A stretch of 64,000 nucleotides of DNA from Patiria miniata (GCF_015706575.1 NW_024037059.1:12561730-12625729); one strand, 5' to 3'. Positions 21,534 to 33,693 are shown, numbered from the stretch's first letter. Made by a program: numbers and translations. The notes: generated by a model not told the origin, from the sequence alone.

Positions 21534-22427
21534 GACATTCGTTGTGGCCTATTGGTCTATGGGTGAGACATATGACAATGCTACTGATTATGACATGTCC
21601 CCCTTTGCATTGGCAGCTGACTTAATTGCTGGTGACTTAATGATGTGTACTTCATCCACAGTTTTAGTTCTTGATCAATGAGACTGACAATTCTGGCATG
21701 GGCGAGTGGAAAATGTTGTCGTTTGTGTGGAATTAGTGGACTTGGATAGACACTTTTCAAAGAAATTGTATGGATGGTAGGACATTTCTGTTGGTCTAGA
21801 CAGTGAACCTGAGATGAAAGTTTTGCTGTTTAGGTAAGATACACTCTTATAGATGTTGTTTACTAATCTTATGTATCATTCCAGGGACAAATTGAGACGA
21901 GAGTGACACTCCAGACAGGACTCCAAACAATTGATGAAAGCTCCTATATTAATATGTTATAAATTTCATTTTAGGCCAAGAAGACGATTAACATCAGCAT
22001 ATTATTCTTTCATTTTTTTTTTCACCCTAACAAGATACACATTGCCTGCAAGTTTCATTGAGATATCTTGATTAACGAAGGAACCTCAAGCGTTTTTATT
22101 CAAAAAAGTCGCATTTTCGGTCACAAAATTCTATTTAATTACCTTTAAGATAAATGACGCTAATTAATGAGCTTCAAATGCTTGTTATTTCCTTATCAAT
22201 TAAGATATCTCAATAATTTTGGTATCACTGTGTAGGATTTTTCAAGCTCTTTCCAGTGGTACTAATAATATTGGTATTGGTTCACTTTGAATTTTTTCTT
22301 CACATACCAACTTTGTTGTGTTTTGTGTGTTGAGTCACAAAATCGGCTGAAATTCGCAATTATTCTGCGGGTTTGAACATTTCACAATTTGGTGTAGTCT
22401 TTTATCCTTGTTGGATGGTTTTCAATC
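21534..22427. other. Upstream region of the CDNCSGQNKN-family gene
   Basis: No exon is recognised. The last 100 bp before the ATG at 22428 is AT-rich with no clear TATA box. It may contain the promoter of the downstream gene. Confidence 0.3.
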
Positions 22428-23859
22428 ATGGATTCCGAGTCTGATTGTCGAGATTGCGAAGACAGGATCGCAAGACTTGTTAATGATGCTGCACTGTGTG
22501 GGTTGAAATACTCTGGTATGCTCAAAGTTATTGAAGACTACTTCCAAGATCTTGGTGAACGAGACTTGTCTGATTCCAACGATCGTGACAGGGATGAACT
22601 TGACTCAAGCAGTGAAGATGAACTACCCATCAATCACAGAGCTATGGTAAGTGTTTTGTTTAAGTTGGGAAAAGTATGTTGTTTGTAAAAAAATTGCACA
22701 TAACATAGGACCAAAATCCAAAAATGTAAAAATACTGTTAACTTCACCTTGTGTCTATGATTGACACTAACGTTATTTATTACGTTAGGGCCTATAGACA
22801 CTAACGTTACAGTTAGACTAACGTGAGAAACAGGACTGTCAAACATGTCAAAACATTAAGTAAAAGTTTGACACTTAAACGTTAATGTTAGGCCTAACCG
22901 ATACAAATATAAGATGGGATGGAGTACAGTATACGACCGCCACCTTTTCACTCTTTAAATTTAAGTAAATCATTTTAGCCAACGCATATTTATCGTTAAT
23001 TGCAATCTGCGGTGTGAGTACAGAAGAGATAGAGAGCATCAGGTAACACAGATTGTCATAACACATGCAACATCAGTCGGCCTAAAAAACATGTTAAAAA
23101 AAAAGGGGCCCTTTACAATAATCTAAGATTTCACGAATGTCAACAATCTTAGTTAAGAAAGCATACAAGGGCCCTGCCCCCCTCCCCCCCCCCCCCCCCG
23201 GTTTGTTTGCTCGTAAATTGTGTGGGCCCTTAGTTTGTTGTTAATAGTGCACTGACAAGGTTTCTGTTCCAAAAACACATGCCACTTCTTTGTAATCTTT
23301 GTGTTAACAATTCAAAACAACCCCTGCCATGATAAAATGCACCATGTTTTGGACTCTACAAAGTTGTTCAATTTCGAACACACGTTGCAGTGTGCAACAT
23401 TATACCTAGCTTTGAATATACAACATCACATTGTGCATGTAATACATAATGAGTTTAGAATGCAGTGTGTTACATTTCCAAATAATTGTTTGTGCTCAAT
23501 ATATCTTCTTTTTTGGTATTTTCAGGTTGAATGTACGTGAACTGACAAGCTTTGAAAAGGATCTTTTTCTGCTGGGAATTACCTCTGAATCAACACCTCT
23601 GAGGCCACGCAGAGACTCAAGAAAGTCAACCGTGAGCGCAAGCTGACTCGGATAACATGGTTCCACTATGAACACAAGAGGATATGTCGAGACTCCTTTT
23701 TGTTTCTGATAGGCATTTCAAAGGACAAGCTAACCAACCTGAAGAAGTGGTACCCTGTACCTCAAAAATGGAATCTACCCTCGCAAGAAAAGATCAGGTA
23801 ATTTCACAACAACCTATAAATGAGGATTCCTGATTCGTGAAGCAGTATCCTTCTAATAA

Positions 23860-23967
23860 GGCCAAAAAAAAGAATAGTTCTGCTTCCGGTTACCCGACCG
23901 ACCCTATTTTTAGGCTGCGACCCTAAAAATTTTATCGGCAATTCCAAAAAAAAAAAAAAAAATTGAA
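23860..23967. mobile_element. Truncated PIF/Harbinger-like MITE (GGCC-A(n) end)
   Basis: It begins GGCCAAAAAAAAGAATAGTT after TAA and continues CTGCTTCCGGTTACCCGACC. This terminus matches the complete element at 35613-35857. The other end is missing. The sequence runs into the next MITE at 23971. Confidence 0.55.
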
Positions 23968-23970
23968 TAA

Positions 23971-24339
23971 GGCCAAAAAAAAAAGTCTCCGGTTTCTGGT
24001 ATGGAGCTTGTCCAAAATGTGGTGCGGCGACGCGGCTTTTTTTTTTTTTTTACCCGACTTTTTTGCTTCAAATGTCGGCTGATGACTGCAAATGGTGCCC
24101 GACTAAACTTAGTGCAAATATATGGGAGTCCAGAGAGGTCACATAAAGCTTATTCTCGATCATAACCCCATCTAAAAACATGTTGAAATTGCGCAGCAGC
24201 AGAATTCCAGTCAAACCAGTGAGTTTGGCGGTTTTGAGACATCATCTTTCATTGAAAAAAAAACTTTTTCATTTTGCCGACGCGCATGGCTACGGCGACG
24301 CGCGCGCATACCAGAAACCGGAGACTTTTTTTTTTGGCC
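23971..24339. mobile_element. PIF/Harbinger-like MITE (369 bp)
   Basis: Near-perfect inverted ends of about 33 bp run from GGCCAAAAAAAAAAGTCTCC through GGTTTCTGGTATG, with the complement at 24307-24339. TAA duplications lie at 23968-23970 and 24340-24342. A 3-bp TWA duplication is the mark of PIF/Harbinger. It lies in the long intron of the CDNCSGQNKN-family gene. No coding capacity. Confidence 0.78.
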
Positions 24340-25149
24340 TAAATACAAATAAAATCTGTCTTTTCTGTCTTCACAAAATACCTCTCAACAACCCTTTTGC
24401 ATCCAAAAATGCTTGTATTTATTTGTTTTCTTACTTACATTCGCTTTTTTTCAAAAGAAACCTCCGTTATTACAAATTCGCTTCGCGATATAACTACTTC
24501 GCAATTCGATGTCACGCACGGTGACTATAAAGTATAATCACGTGGCGACGACTGGTTCCCGCCGCGCCGCGCATGGGCCAGACATAATGAAACCGCAGTA
24601 ACCAGTCCATAGCTAGCTATGTGACCGATAGCGCGCTATCAGTACAGTGCAGGCCACTGTCAACTGGTCGGATTCGACATCGTAAAAATGCCAAGAAAAC
24701 ACCGATGGAGAAAGAACATTTTTGCAAGTTAATTTACAGAATTGATCTAGCTTGTCTGTGTATGTATTTTCTGTGTTCAAGAGTTCATTTTGAGATCGCA
24801 CTACTCGTATTTGGAATGATACATGCCGCGTGTTTCCCGAAATTGTTGACGGTAAAAATAGGTCTGTCGGCCCATGGTGGGCCGCTCGCCACACACGCAC
24901 GTATCACACACCTCGGAGTTTTGGCCAGCTCCCCGCGTCTTGACTAGCGTTGTGCATATGGTGCGAACGGCCTGAATTTTTCATTATTTTTTGAAATTAT
25001 CGAACGTAAATTTATATTGACAATAATTAAAGGTAGGTTTTACTCACTTTTTGTTGCCATTTCATGTATAGCTTTCGTAGTGCAATAGAAATAGTTCAGG
25101 CTAAAACTTCGCATATAATTGAATACCCCATTCAAGCTGCATAAAAAAA

Positions 25150-25690
25150 ATTGGCAAAAAAAAAAAATATTTCCGACCGAGAGAGCCTATTTTGGAAATG
25201 TCCCTGCTGAAAGGGTGTTTGCAGGGCTGGACTACTTGAAAAGGAAAAGTCCAAACATTTCAGCGCTTGCAATGCAGGGGATCATCATGTGGACGCAAAA
25301 CAAAACATTGGACTTCCTGGACGCCTGTACGGATAGTGAAAAGGATGCTATAATCTACAAAGCTGCGAGAAATCGGGAAAAAATTCAAAAAGCAGTATCA
25401 GGAAAAGGTACAGGGAATTTAAATTCAAAGACGTAAGGAGGTAGATGAACGAAAGAAAGCGCAAGAGGAAAAAGAACGGAAGCTAGTTGCCTTGACTATT
25501 GACAATACTGATAATGTCCTCAAAATTTGCGGAGCAATACACCAAGTCGGCAGGGGAGGTGGATGACTTGATAAGTAGCAAGCAACAAGAAGGTGATTCT
25601 TCTGTCAAGGAAGCTCTCCTCTCCCAGATCAAGTACTATAAATCGGTTAATCGCGGATTGGTTAAAGGGTCATTGTTTTTTGTTTCATCA
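25150..25690 (+). pseudogene. Fragment of an expanded uncharacterised (transposase-linked) protein
   Basis: Blocks in order: AERVFAGLDYLKRKSPNISA, MQGIIMWTQNKTLDFLDACT, a Lys/Glu-rich helical region (DERKKAQEEKERKL), EVDDLISSKQQ and ALLSQIKYYKSV. The order ER-x-F-x-x-LD...PN...NKT-x-x-(W/F)L, coiled coil, LxxQIxxxxxVL matches from memory the C-terminal part of an invertebrate multigene family with no known function. Frame changes near 25400 and 25550 break it. It sits in the 3.5-kb intron of the CDNCSGQNKN-family gene and is probably an insertion relic. Confidence 0.45.
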
Positions 25691-26848
25691 GGAGGATAGC
25701 CTCTAGGTGAAAGAAATTATCAACTGCATCGATAAACCGGTCATCAATGATTCAGACATGTCAGAAGACAGTGCAGATGGGGACAAAGACAAAGAACAGA
25801 AGCTTTTCAGAGGACTTCACTAAGGACCAACCTCAAACATATGTGAAGCAAAATTTGGTGCGGAATGTCTGACGTTGGTTTTTTGGGGGGTCAAGTTATC
25901 GTAAAAAAAACCAATTTTTTTTTGCTTTTTGCAAGGGCTATATCTCATTCAATGAAGTTAATATGTAAGATTTTACATGAAAGTAGTTTCAATCGGGGGC
26001 TATTACAGGCAAAAAAATTGGTGAAAAAACTATTTTCAATTTTTGACTTACACACCCCCCCCCCCCCCCCCAGATGAGTTTTGGGCCATTTTGGGGCCCC
26101 TCTGACTTAAAAATGAAACAAGCTACTTTCTTTCTGTCTAAATATTTGAAATCTACAGCAAAAAATAGTCCAGATTACCAAGTTTGAAATGTCTGGGGGG
26201 TATAGTTTCAAATATATGACCCTTTAAACATTGAATTTCGTGACGCGACGCGCTTTTGGCCCCGCCCACCTCAAATTTCAAAATGCTGTTGCGCAAGAAC
26301 GAAAAGTCGTAGAGACCCCAAATTTTTAGAATTTGCACTTCTGGTGATGGTGTGCACCATTTGTTGAGTTGGCATAGAATGACCCTAGTGTAATCAACAT
26401 TAGAAAAATTGCGCTTCGGAATCAGTTTCTTACGCAGCAGTTGCCAACAAATTTAAATAACAAGTCTCACACTGCTTGACTAATATCTCTTTATAAAATA
26501 CATGTACAGTACATCAAAGTACGCCTACATTACGTGCATGATCCCAAACAGACTATTAGAACTACAGCTACATGTAAGTCTATTTTCTCAATGTCTCCAC
26601 ATACATGTATTTCCAATGAAGCAAAACATAGCTCTTAGACTACACAACAGACCAGAGTTTTAGTACCATTTTTGTGTACCATCCATCCAGTTAGATATTT
26701 CCATCTGAAATGCAATCATCAATATCAGAATACCTTTAAAGCCTGGCTTATTTCAATTACATGTATATTGTATTGATGTCATGTACATAATCAACTATTA
26801 ATACCTTCATTATGATGATTTCTAATGTCTCACATTATATTTATGCAG

Positions 26849-27061
26849 GACGAACTACCACGACGTGTAAAAAACACCCAGTCAGTCAGGAACATCAAAG
26901 TAAAGGATGACAGTGGACAAATAAATGTTGCCTTATGGAACGATAAGGCAAAGAGCCTGGTCAAACTTGGAGATAAAGTGACAGTAACACATCTAAACAC
27001 AAAACACAGCGACTTTCTCAAAGAAGTATCAGCTTCCTCAACAGTAAAAACAGCTATCGAG
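26849..27061 (+). CDS. Orphan OB-fold exon (RPA-like)
   Basis: 71 codons, phase 0 at both ends, with acceptor ATGCAG at 26843-26848 and donor GTATGT at 27062. It reads DELPRRVKNTQSVRNIKVKD, DSGQINVALWNDKAKSLVKL, GDKVTVTHLNTK. The pattern (V/I)KVKDDSGxIxVxLWxDKA...(L)GDxVxVTH is that of a single-strand DNA-binding OB fold such as those of replication protein A large subunit or MEIOB-like proteins. No neighbouring exon of such a gene is visible. Its phase cannot be included in the surrounding gene without breaking frame. It may be a captured exon or a piece of a nested gene. Confidence 0.5.
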
Positions 27062-29182
27062 GTATGTATCTTAAATCATTCTATGTGTTGAGGTGGGGAC
27101 AAACATCGTTTTCATCACTTGCTTTAATGCTTCACACAAAAGTTAATCCACATTTTCTGATTTTTCCTAATGTTGCTAGTTGCTATTTTTGCAAGAACTT
27201 CTATTTTAATAGGCAAGGGCATAGTTGACTTGTTTCCAACTACAGTACATTAGGCTAAAGTAATGATTGTAAATTGCTCGGTGCCAGGGCATTGTATTAA
27301 AAACACAGGCACATTTTATTTTTTATTTTAGCATGAGCGTCAACAAGTTGACTGCACTGTCTAAACATTACAACGAGAATGGCTGCATTGCACGAAGACA
27401 CAAGAATCAGGGCGCCGTCTTCAGGAATCACTTGACATACGATGACCGTCTGAGGGCACAGACATTCATAAAGAATTATGCCGAAGTGAACGCCACCTTG
27501 CTACCTGGTCGCATCCCAGGCTATGCACGGGACGACATCAAGCTGCTTCCATCCCATGAGACGAAAGCTAATGTATGGAGGAAATACAAGGCAGCTATGG
27601 AGGAATCTCGTAAGCAAATTTCTTAGTGCCAATTGAGATGGTTCTTAGAGATGGTTTGCTTTTTTAATTGAACAAAATCAAAAAAGGTTTATGTGTTGTA
27701 ACTGATAGAAAAGCAGCAGTAATTTACAATGGATACCTAAAACCATGCTTTAATAATATCTATGTGAAATTCAATTAATAACATTTAATCCATTTTCTGG
27801 TTTCTCGTTTGTACATGTAGATTTCAGATCAATCGGCAAGTCAACCTTTCGAAAGCTGTGGAACGTGATCAGCCCTTTCATCATCTGCTGCAAACCAATG
27901 TCAGATGTTTGCTGGGTTTGCCAGCACAACAATAGTCTGCTATACAAATCTGCGAATCTGTCTGATGCGGAGAAGTCTGACCGTTGCAGAGCACAGCAAA
28001 ACCATCTGGAGAAGGTAGCCATGGAGCGGGACCTGTACAGGCAGCAGTCAGGAACAGCGAAGGCCTCAGCAGAACAGCAGGGCATCAGAGGTCTGGGCAG
28101 AAATGCTCCTTGTAGTCGCAACATGGAGATGCACTACTCCTTTGATTTCGCCCAGCAAGTCAACTATCCTTCCGATCCACTTCAGCAAGGGCCAGTTTAC
28201 TTCTTGACCGGGAGGAAGTGTGGTATCTTTGGAGTTCACTGTGAGGGTACTACTAAGCAGGTGAACTACCTAGTGGACGAGGCAGTGTCCATTTCCAAGG
28301 GGAGCAGTGCTGTTATCAGCTATATTCATCATTTTTTTGCCAGTTATGGTCTTGGTGAGACCAAGGTACATGTACATCTCCACTGTGATAACTGCAGCGG
28401 TCAGAATAAAAACAGTATGATGATGTGGTACATCCTGTGGAGGTGTACATGTATGCATGGGCTGCACTCATCTGTAGAGCTCCATTTCATGGTGGTTGGG
28501 CATACCAAATTGGCACCAGATTGGTGTTTTGGTTTGCTTAAACAGAGGTACAGGAAGACCCCGGTATCCAGCTTGGCGGAGATGGTTGGTGTGGTGACAG
28601 AGAGTACCCCGTCTGGGATCAACATCCCCCCAGCTGGTAGGCGACGAGGCAGGCAACATCAATGTCAACCAGTATGACTGGCAGGAATTCCTGTCGCCTT
28701 TCTTCAAGCCCCTCGTTGGAATCAAAAGTCATCAACACTTCTGGTGAGTACATTTGTTTGTAATTATAAATGCAGAAATGCAATCCCAGTTTGACCGTTG
28801 TGTTAGAATGGAATAAGACTGATAAAAGATCCATTTTGTATAACACATTTCCATCCGATGAGCCAATAATTTAACTTATTGAAACTTCATTTTTTATTGC
28901 AGAGTTTCTTCAGATGAACCGGGAGTTGTATATGCACGCAAGACCTTGACAGATCCGGAAACACCCTATCAGCTGTTGAAGTCAGCTGCCAGATTGCCAC
29001 CGGCGGAATTACCAGAGCCCCAAATCCCCCAGGCTTGGATGCCAAGCGGCAGTGGTATCTCTACGAGAAAATCCGAGAGTTCTGTAGCGTCGACACGAGA
29101 GATACAGTGTGCCCTATGCCAGAGATGTCAAAGCCATAGTTTCCTAATTTTTGTTTTTAAAGCACTGTTTTGGGTCATGTAA

Positions 29183-29374
29183 AACTGAAAGTTGGGGAAA
29201 ACGTTCATTTCAAGACCTTGAATGCTTGCTTTTTTTTAAACTCTAAATCATGCATTTTTTTGGCAATATCAAAAACAGAAATTCCGCCTTAAAGAAGTAA
29301 TGAACAAATTTTTTGGTATTTTTACCCTGAAACAATTTTCAATAACATTCATAAGGGAATAACAGTGTGAGGAG
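29183..29374. other. 3' flank of the CDNCSGQNKN-family gene
   Basis: AT-rich with poly-T. No further coding blocks of the family are found, so its stop is taken near 29180. Confidence 0.3.
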
Positions 29375-29499
29375 CCGGTCTTCACTGCGTGATAATGACC
29401 GGGTGTGGGGGTAACCACTGTTAATGGACCGAGATGAAGTCGAGGTCCATTAACAGCGGTCACCCCCACACCCGGTCATTATCACGCAGTGAAGACCGG
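29375..29499. repeat. 125-bp hairpin (long perfect-arm foldback)
   Basis: The left arm starts CCGGTCTTCACTGCGTGATA and the right arm is its complement ending at 29499. The arms are about 55 bp with two or three mismatches around a core of about 12 bp (GAGATGAAGTCG). Three short copies of TCAGCCACAATT-like sequence follow on the right. It resembles a compact MITE folded on itself. No target duplication could be fixed. Confidence 0.75.
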
Positions 29500-29504
29500 A
29501 TCAG

Positions 29505-30383
29505 CCACAATTCAGCCACAGTTCAGCCACAATATGTTGGCATTGCATGTTGCATCGTCAGGTACAAATGTACTAAGGTCTCTAAACGAGGGAACATTTG
29601 GAAGCTAAACCGAGATGATGGTGGTTACACAATAGATTCACCCGGCCTCTTCCTAAAAGAAAGTAAATGTTACCACTAACAGCGGCAACCCTCATAGCCT
29701 TCAGCCCTTTGTAGTAATATTTTGTAGTATCAGATCCCTCAAGAGACAACTGACTCAGAGAGAGTATGTAAAGCAAGTGATAGTGCAACATGATCTTGTT
29801 CCAAAAGGTTAGACTTTTCTTCTTGCCTCTTAACACTGTGGAGCCTACACAGTATGTTAAGGAACAGCTAAAGCATATCGTAGCCAAGTTTGCCATCTAC
29901 CAGGGACCAGATTACAGCAAGCCTACAAAAACTGCCCGCTTTGCCAGGGAGAGTACATGTACATGTATGTCTGACAACAGAGATTAAAGCAACCACATGC
30001 AGAAGAATAACACACAGCCTCCAACATCAATCTTGCATGGGTCAAGACATCTTCTTCACTTCTAGTTGCGCTACATTGAGTACACGTTTAAAAGATTTTG
30101 AACATGCCAGTGATTTTGGAAAAAGCGACAGAATCTTTTGTACAAGTCCATGATTACTTCAAGTTTGCAGGGTATCAAAGTATGGCTATCACTCCTTTAG
30201 ACTTCTTGCTATGGTTAAGTGTCGGCTCTCTCCTGGATGCTTACAACGAATGCATTAATTAATGGGTCAGATCTTAAATAGAAGGACTTGGAAGTACGTC
30301 CAGATTACAGGGGGAGTTTTCCAGGGTGTGAAATTGGGGATGACCTTCACACCCAACTTGAACCTTCTTAAGGAGCAGCCATA
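29505..30383. other. Non-coding interval
   Basis: No gene is recognised. The open frames are short and domainless. Confidence 0.3.
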
Positions 30384-30568
30384 TAAGACGGGTGGGCAGT
30401 TTGTTACATGGTCCTTCCGTTTTTGCCGCCATGACGGGCAAAAACGTTGACCCAGCTGACAGCTGGGTCAGCTGGGTCAACGTTTTTGCCCGTCAGCTGG
30501 GTCAACGTTTTTGCCCGTCATGGCGGCAAAAACGGAAGGACCACGTAACAAACTGCCCACCCGTCTTA
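30384..30568. repeat. 185-bp hairpin with internal duplication
   Basis: The arms start TAAGACGGGTGGGCAGTTTG on the left with the complement on the right, continuing through CCTTCCGTTTTTGCCGCCAT. The right arm carries CAGCTGGGTCAACGTTTTTG twice in a row, so the foldback has slipped or been duplicated on one side. One arm therefore has an extra unit of about 25 bp. Confidence 0.75.
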
Positions 30569-32520
30569 TGAAGCTGACATTCGAGCAAATTTGATCAAGG
30601 TTAGTTCAACAGGTAAAATCTTATAAATACATGTAGGCCTACATAAATAATGGTTACATATTAAAGGTGAACACGAACCCGCCAACTTAATAACACGTTA
30701 CAGAATGGAAAAGGTTTCTGTTTTTCTGAACATGCTAGAATCAGTTTTTCTGAAAAATCATGTCACCTCATGTCACCTTGAAAGGAAAAAAGAAACAAAC
30801 GATGCAGAAGTAAGAGAAAATTCACTAAACTGTCGCATTATTTTCTAAGTGATTTATTTGTTGAAAACTTAAGGTTGACCACAAATAAAAGTCGTTCATA
30901 AGACTTTAAGTAAACGGTAGGCATACATGATCACAAAGATTAACCAAGCATGCACATTCTAGGGTTCAGCCAATCAGAACTTGTTGGCAGTTCAGAAAAG
31001 AGTGCAACAGGCTCAAAGGCTTTGAAAGAGTGGGATCGGCTCAATCTTATAAGCGGGTCTCACAAAAGTTTCAATCATGTGACAGATCAACCAATCATAA
31101 CACAAACAGCATGTTTCAAAGAAAAAAGGCGGCACATTTTAAAGTCTTGAGATCCTTGGGTCAGGAGTTGCACCGACCTAACACACACTTGGAAAAGGAA
31201 TGTTCTTCAGTTCCTGCCCATCGCTATTGCAGAGAAGACACACAATTTCAAGTTAGTTAAATGGCGGCCCACTTGTTGAACGGTGTTGTCAATCGCTGCA
31301 TATTGAATTCCATAAGCGTGGTAAATGCACGCGATCAATGCACCCAGCCCCTTGTCCATCAATGAATTCTGAATTCTGACTGGATGGAACAAGATTCCCA
31401 ACAGCCTCCCCTAAGGGCTTTTATAATTATAACAGAAGTGGAAGCACCTCGAGAGCAAAGAAGCTCCCTTTACCAAAGACACATGCGGCTGAAAACGACT
31501 CCGACGAAAGTATTGGGGCTTTCAGAAAAGTAACAACAGCGGGAAAAAAAATTGCTAGAAGTACAGGGTATTTTCATAATGAAAAGTTGATATAGGCAAA
31601 TGAACATAAGCTCAAGTATGTGGGGCGCTGCATACACACACTACAGAACACACGTTACACACAATGGCGCGCATTTATATACAATGTACATAATAACTTA
31701 TCAAAACACTGACGGGCTATATTTTTTACAAGCCAAAATGGTCGTCGGAATTTATTGTCCAATTAGCATGTTTCTTATATCAGCGTTTTAAGAAATTTAT
31801 CAACTTTATGAATGTCGTCAGCCCAAGCTTGTTGAACTTTTCGTTTTGACGCTGTAGTAAAAAACGCCTGAACATGGGTGCTAAGAAACTAGTTTACACT
31901 TCGTGGATGTGCACTACTGAATAGGAGCACAAAGCATGGATGTGTTTTTTCAAACTAAAATGGTTGTTATTGGCCGAGCACCGTCAATGACAAATTTCAT
32001 CCTATAGAAAGCTGAAGATGTCTTCTTTCGTGTTCTGATCACCCCAGATTTGTAAGTTGCCTATTTTTTAAGATATGCCTATTTTTGAACACCCAGTGTT
32101 GCGATGAGCAAATGTTCAAAACTTTTCATTATGCTTAGGGTTCTTGGATATGACGGTCAGCCGAACAGAGTCAGCCCAACCAGTCAGTAGCCAATGGTTC
32201 AACTGAACAACCCCAACATCATAATGAGCCATTAACTGATGCTCCAACCAAGTAGCCCCAACAGCTGTATCAAGACATTCCCCCACTAACTTTTATGGGA
32301 CTGGTAAGCACTGTAGAAATTTCAAATGATAACATGAGGGACATCATCTTATTTTGAATTTTGAATTATCAAAGGCATGCCCAAAGTAAATCACAGAACA
32401 AAGGGGCGAATCCTAAGTCAGGTCATAGTGTGAAATACATGTCTAGTACTATCAGGGGTACTACCAGTCAAGATTGACCATGCAGAAACACTGTAATCAA
32501 CTTCCGAACCCTAACCCCCT
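30569..32520. other. Non-coding interval
   Basis: No supported gene or repeat. Several domainless open frames of 60-80 codons occur, as expected by chance. Confidence 0.3.
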
Positions 32521-32544
32521 AGTAGTTCCTCAGGACTACCGGTA

Positions 32545-32765
32545 TCCTGCTAAATCCAACAGAGTCCAACCGGACTTTCCTGCTCAATCCACTGTGCCTC
32601 ATTTTCAGTTGTCTGCTGAATCCAACGGAGTCCAACATGGCGTTTTAATGCCATTCAGTTGCCTGCTGAATCCAACATTTTGCATGGGGAATGTACACAA
32701 GGGGTTTACTGCTCAATCCAACAGGCTCCATCGAGTATAGTTGGATCCTGTTGGATTCAGCAGGG
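32545..32765. repeat. Dispersed TGCTGAATCCAAC motif cluster
   Basis: Five or six copies of CTGCT(G/A/C)AATCCAAC, often followed by (A/G)GAGTCCAAC, lie in direct orientation between 32547 and 32726. One inverted copy (CTGTTGGATTCAGCAG) closes the cluster near 32749-32764. Spacing is irregular (about 40-60 bp). Confidence 0.6.
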
Positions 32766-32769
32766 TTAA

Positions 32770-33690
32770 GGTTAGCTTAATTCAAGAAGTGCTGCAGACT
32801 CAGTCACAGTTCCCATCTCGAAGAAGCTATGCATGTACATGTACTTTGCTAATTTGCATACAATACACAATGTAGTTTCAGAATAAACTGCAATAAAGTT
32901 GCCTCATCAAAAAATCAAGGGCTTGAATAATGGTAACATACCTGTATGCATGCTCAACTATTCGCAAAAGTATTACAATTTTATGACAAACACTTTTTTT
33001 TTTGAGGGGGAGGGGGTTGAATGAACTAAGAGAACTAGGAGAACTAAGTCTTACCGAATAATGATGTGTTATTTTCCTATGACTGTGGGCAAGCTTGTAA
33101 ATTTTCAGTTGAAAGATCACCATCTACTACAAGTTCCAAACAAGACTTACCTGCCTTGAAGCAAGGAAACAGGGGATAGGGCTGAGTTACATGCACCAAA
33201 CCTGAACAGAGTCATGGGCTGGGAAAGCTGCTTCATCAGAACAGGAACTGGATAGATGTAGGGACTTGCATGCAGCAACTGAAATACATGTTGAAAAAAG
33301 AAGGGGATAACAAACAAACAAATTAAACATCATAAAAAATTAACACAGGTAAAGAACAGAATTACTTCAACAGGAAAATGGTGCTTCTGCCCATGGGCAA
33401 GACACTAAACTACAATTGTCTCTGTCCACCCAGTATGAATGGGTATACATGTACCTGTGAGGGTAGAGGACTGAATGTGAGCTGATATCAGCTGCCGTGC
33501 ATTGAAGGAACAACATGCAAACATAGGCCAAGATGCAACATCACAAGTCCTAAACAGGAATGTCCCTTGCCATACTTGCATTTGGAAGCTTAAAGTTCAT
33601 GGACCAAAGGAAAACACACATAACTTACATGTAAGCGTGTTTCATGTACATTTATAGTTTTTCACGTAGTCTATAACATGTACTATTGTT
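32770..33690. other. Non-coding interval
   Basis: No gene is recognised. One poly-T/G-rich patch lies at 32994-33014. Confidence 0.3.
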
Positions 33691-33693
33691 AAA

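Larger units (their letters stand above)
22428..29182 (+). pseudogene. Spliced CDNCSGQNKN-family (DUF7869-like) gene, damaged
   Basis: Candidate exons are 22428-22646 (ATG, acidic N-terminus), 23526-23797, 27332-27609, 27821-28743 and 28903 to about 29182, all with GT/AG. The phases agree at 23797/27332 and 27609/27821. Signature blocks are RELTSFEKDLFLLG, ITWFHYEHKRICRDSFLF, LPGRIPGYARDDIKLLPSHE, WNVISPFIICCKPMSDVCW, MHYSFDFAQQVNYPSDPLQQ, HLHCDNCSGQNKN and GHTKLAPDWCFGLLKQRYRK. I recall these from a large invertebrate family of probable RNase-H-fold, transposase-derived proteins, and the DUF7869 label is from memory. Damage: exon 2 needs two compensating frame changes (at its start and near 23590), a C6 run at 28626-28631 shifts the frame just before LVGDEAG, and the codon spliced across 28743/28903 is TGA where relatives have Arg. 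The second intron (3.5 kb) is full of insertions. Confidence 0.7.

Noticed and set aside
21324-21681. Frames encoding YETTWVRNDLGTKRP-type repeats
   Set aside because: They are produced by the 16-bp minisatellite in cycling frames.
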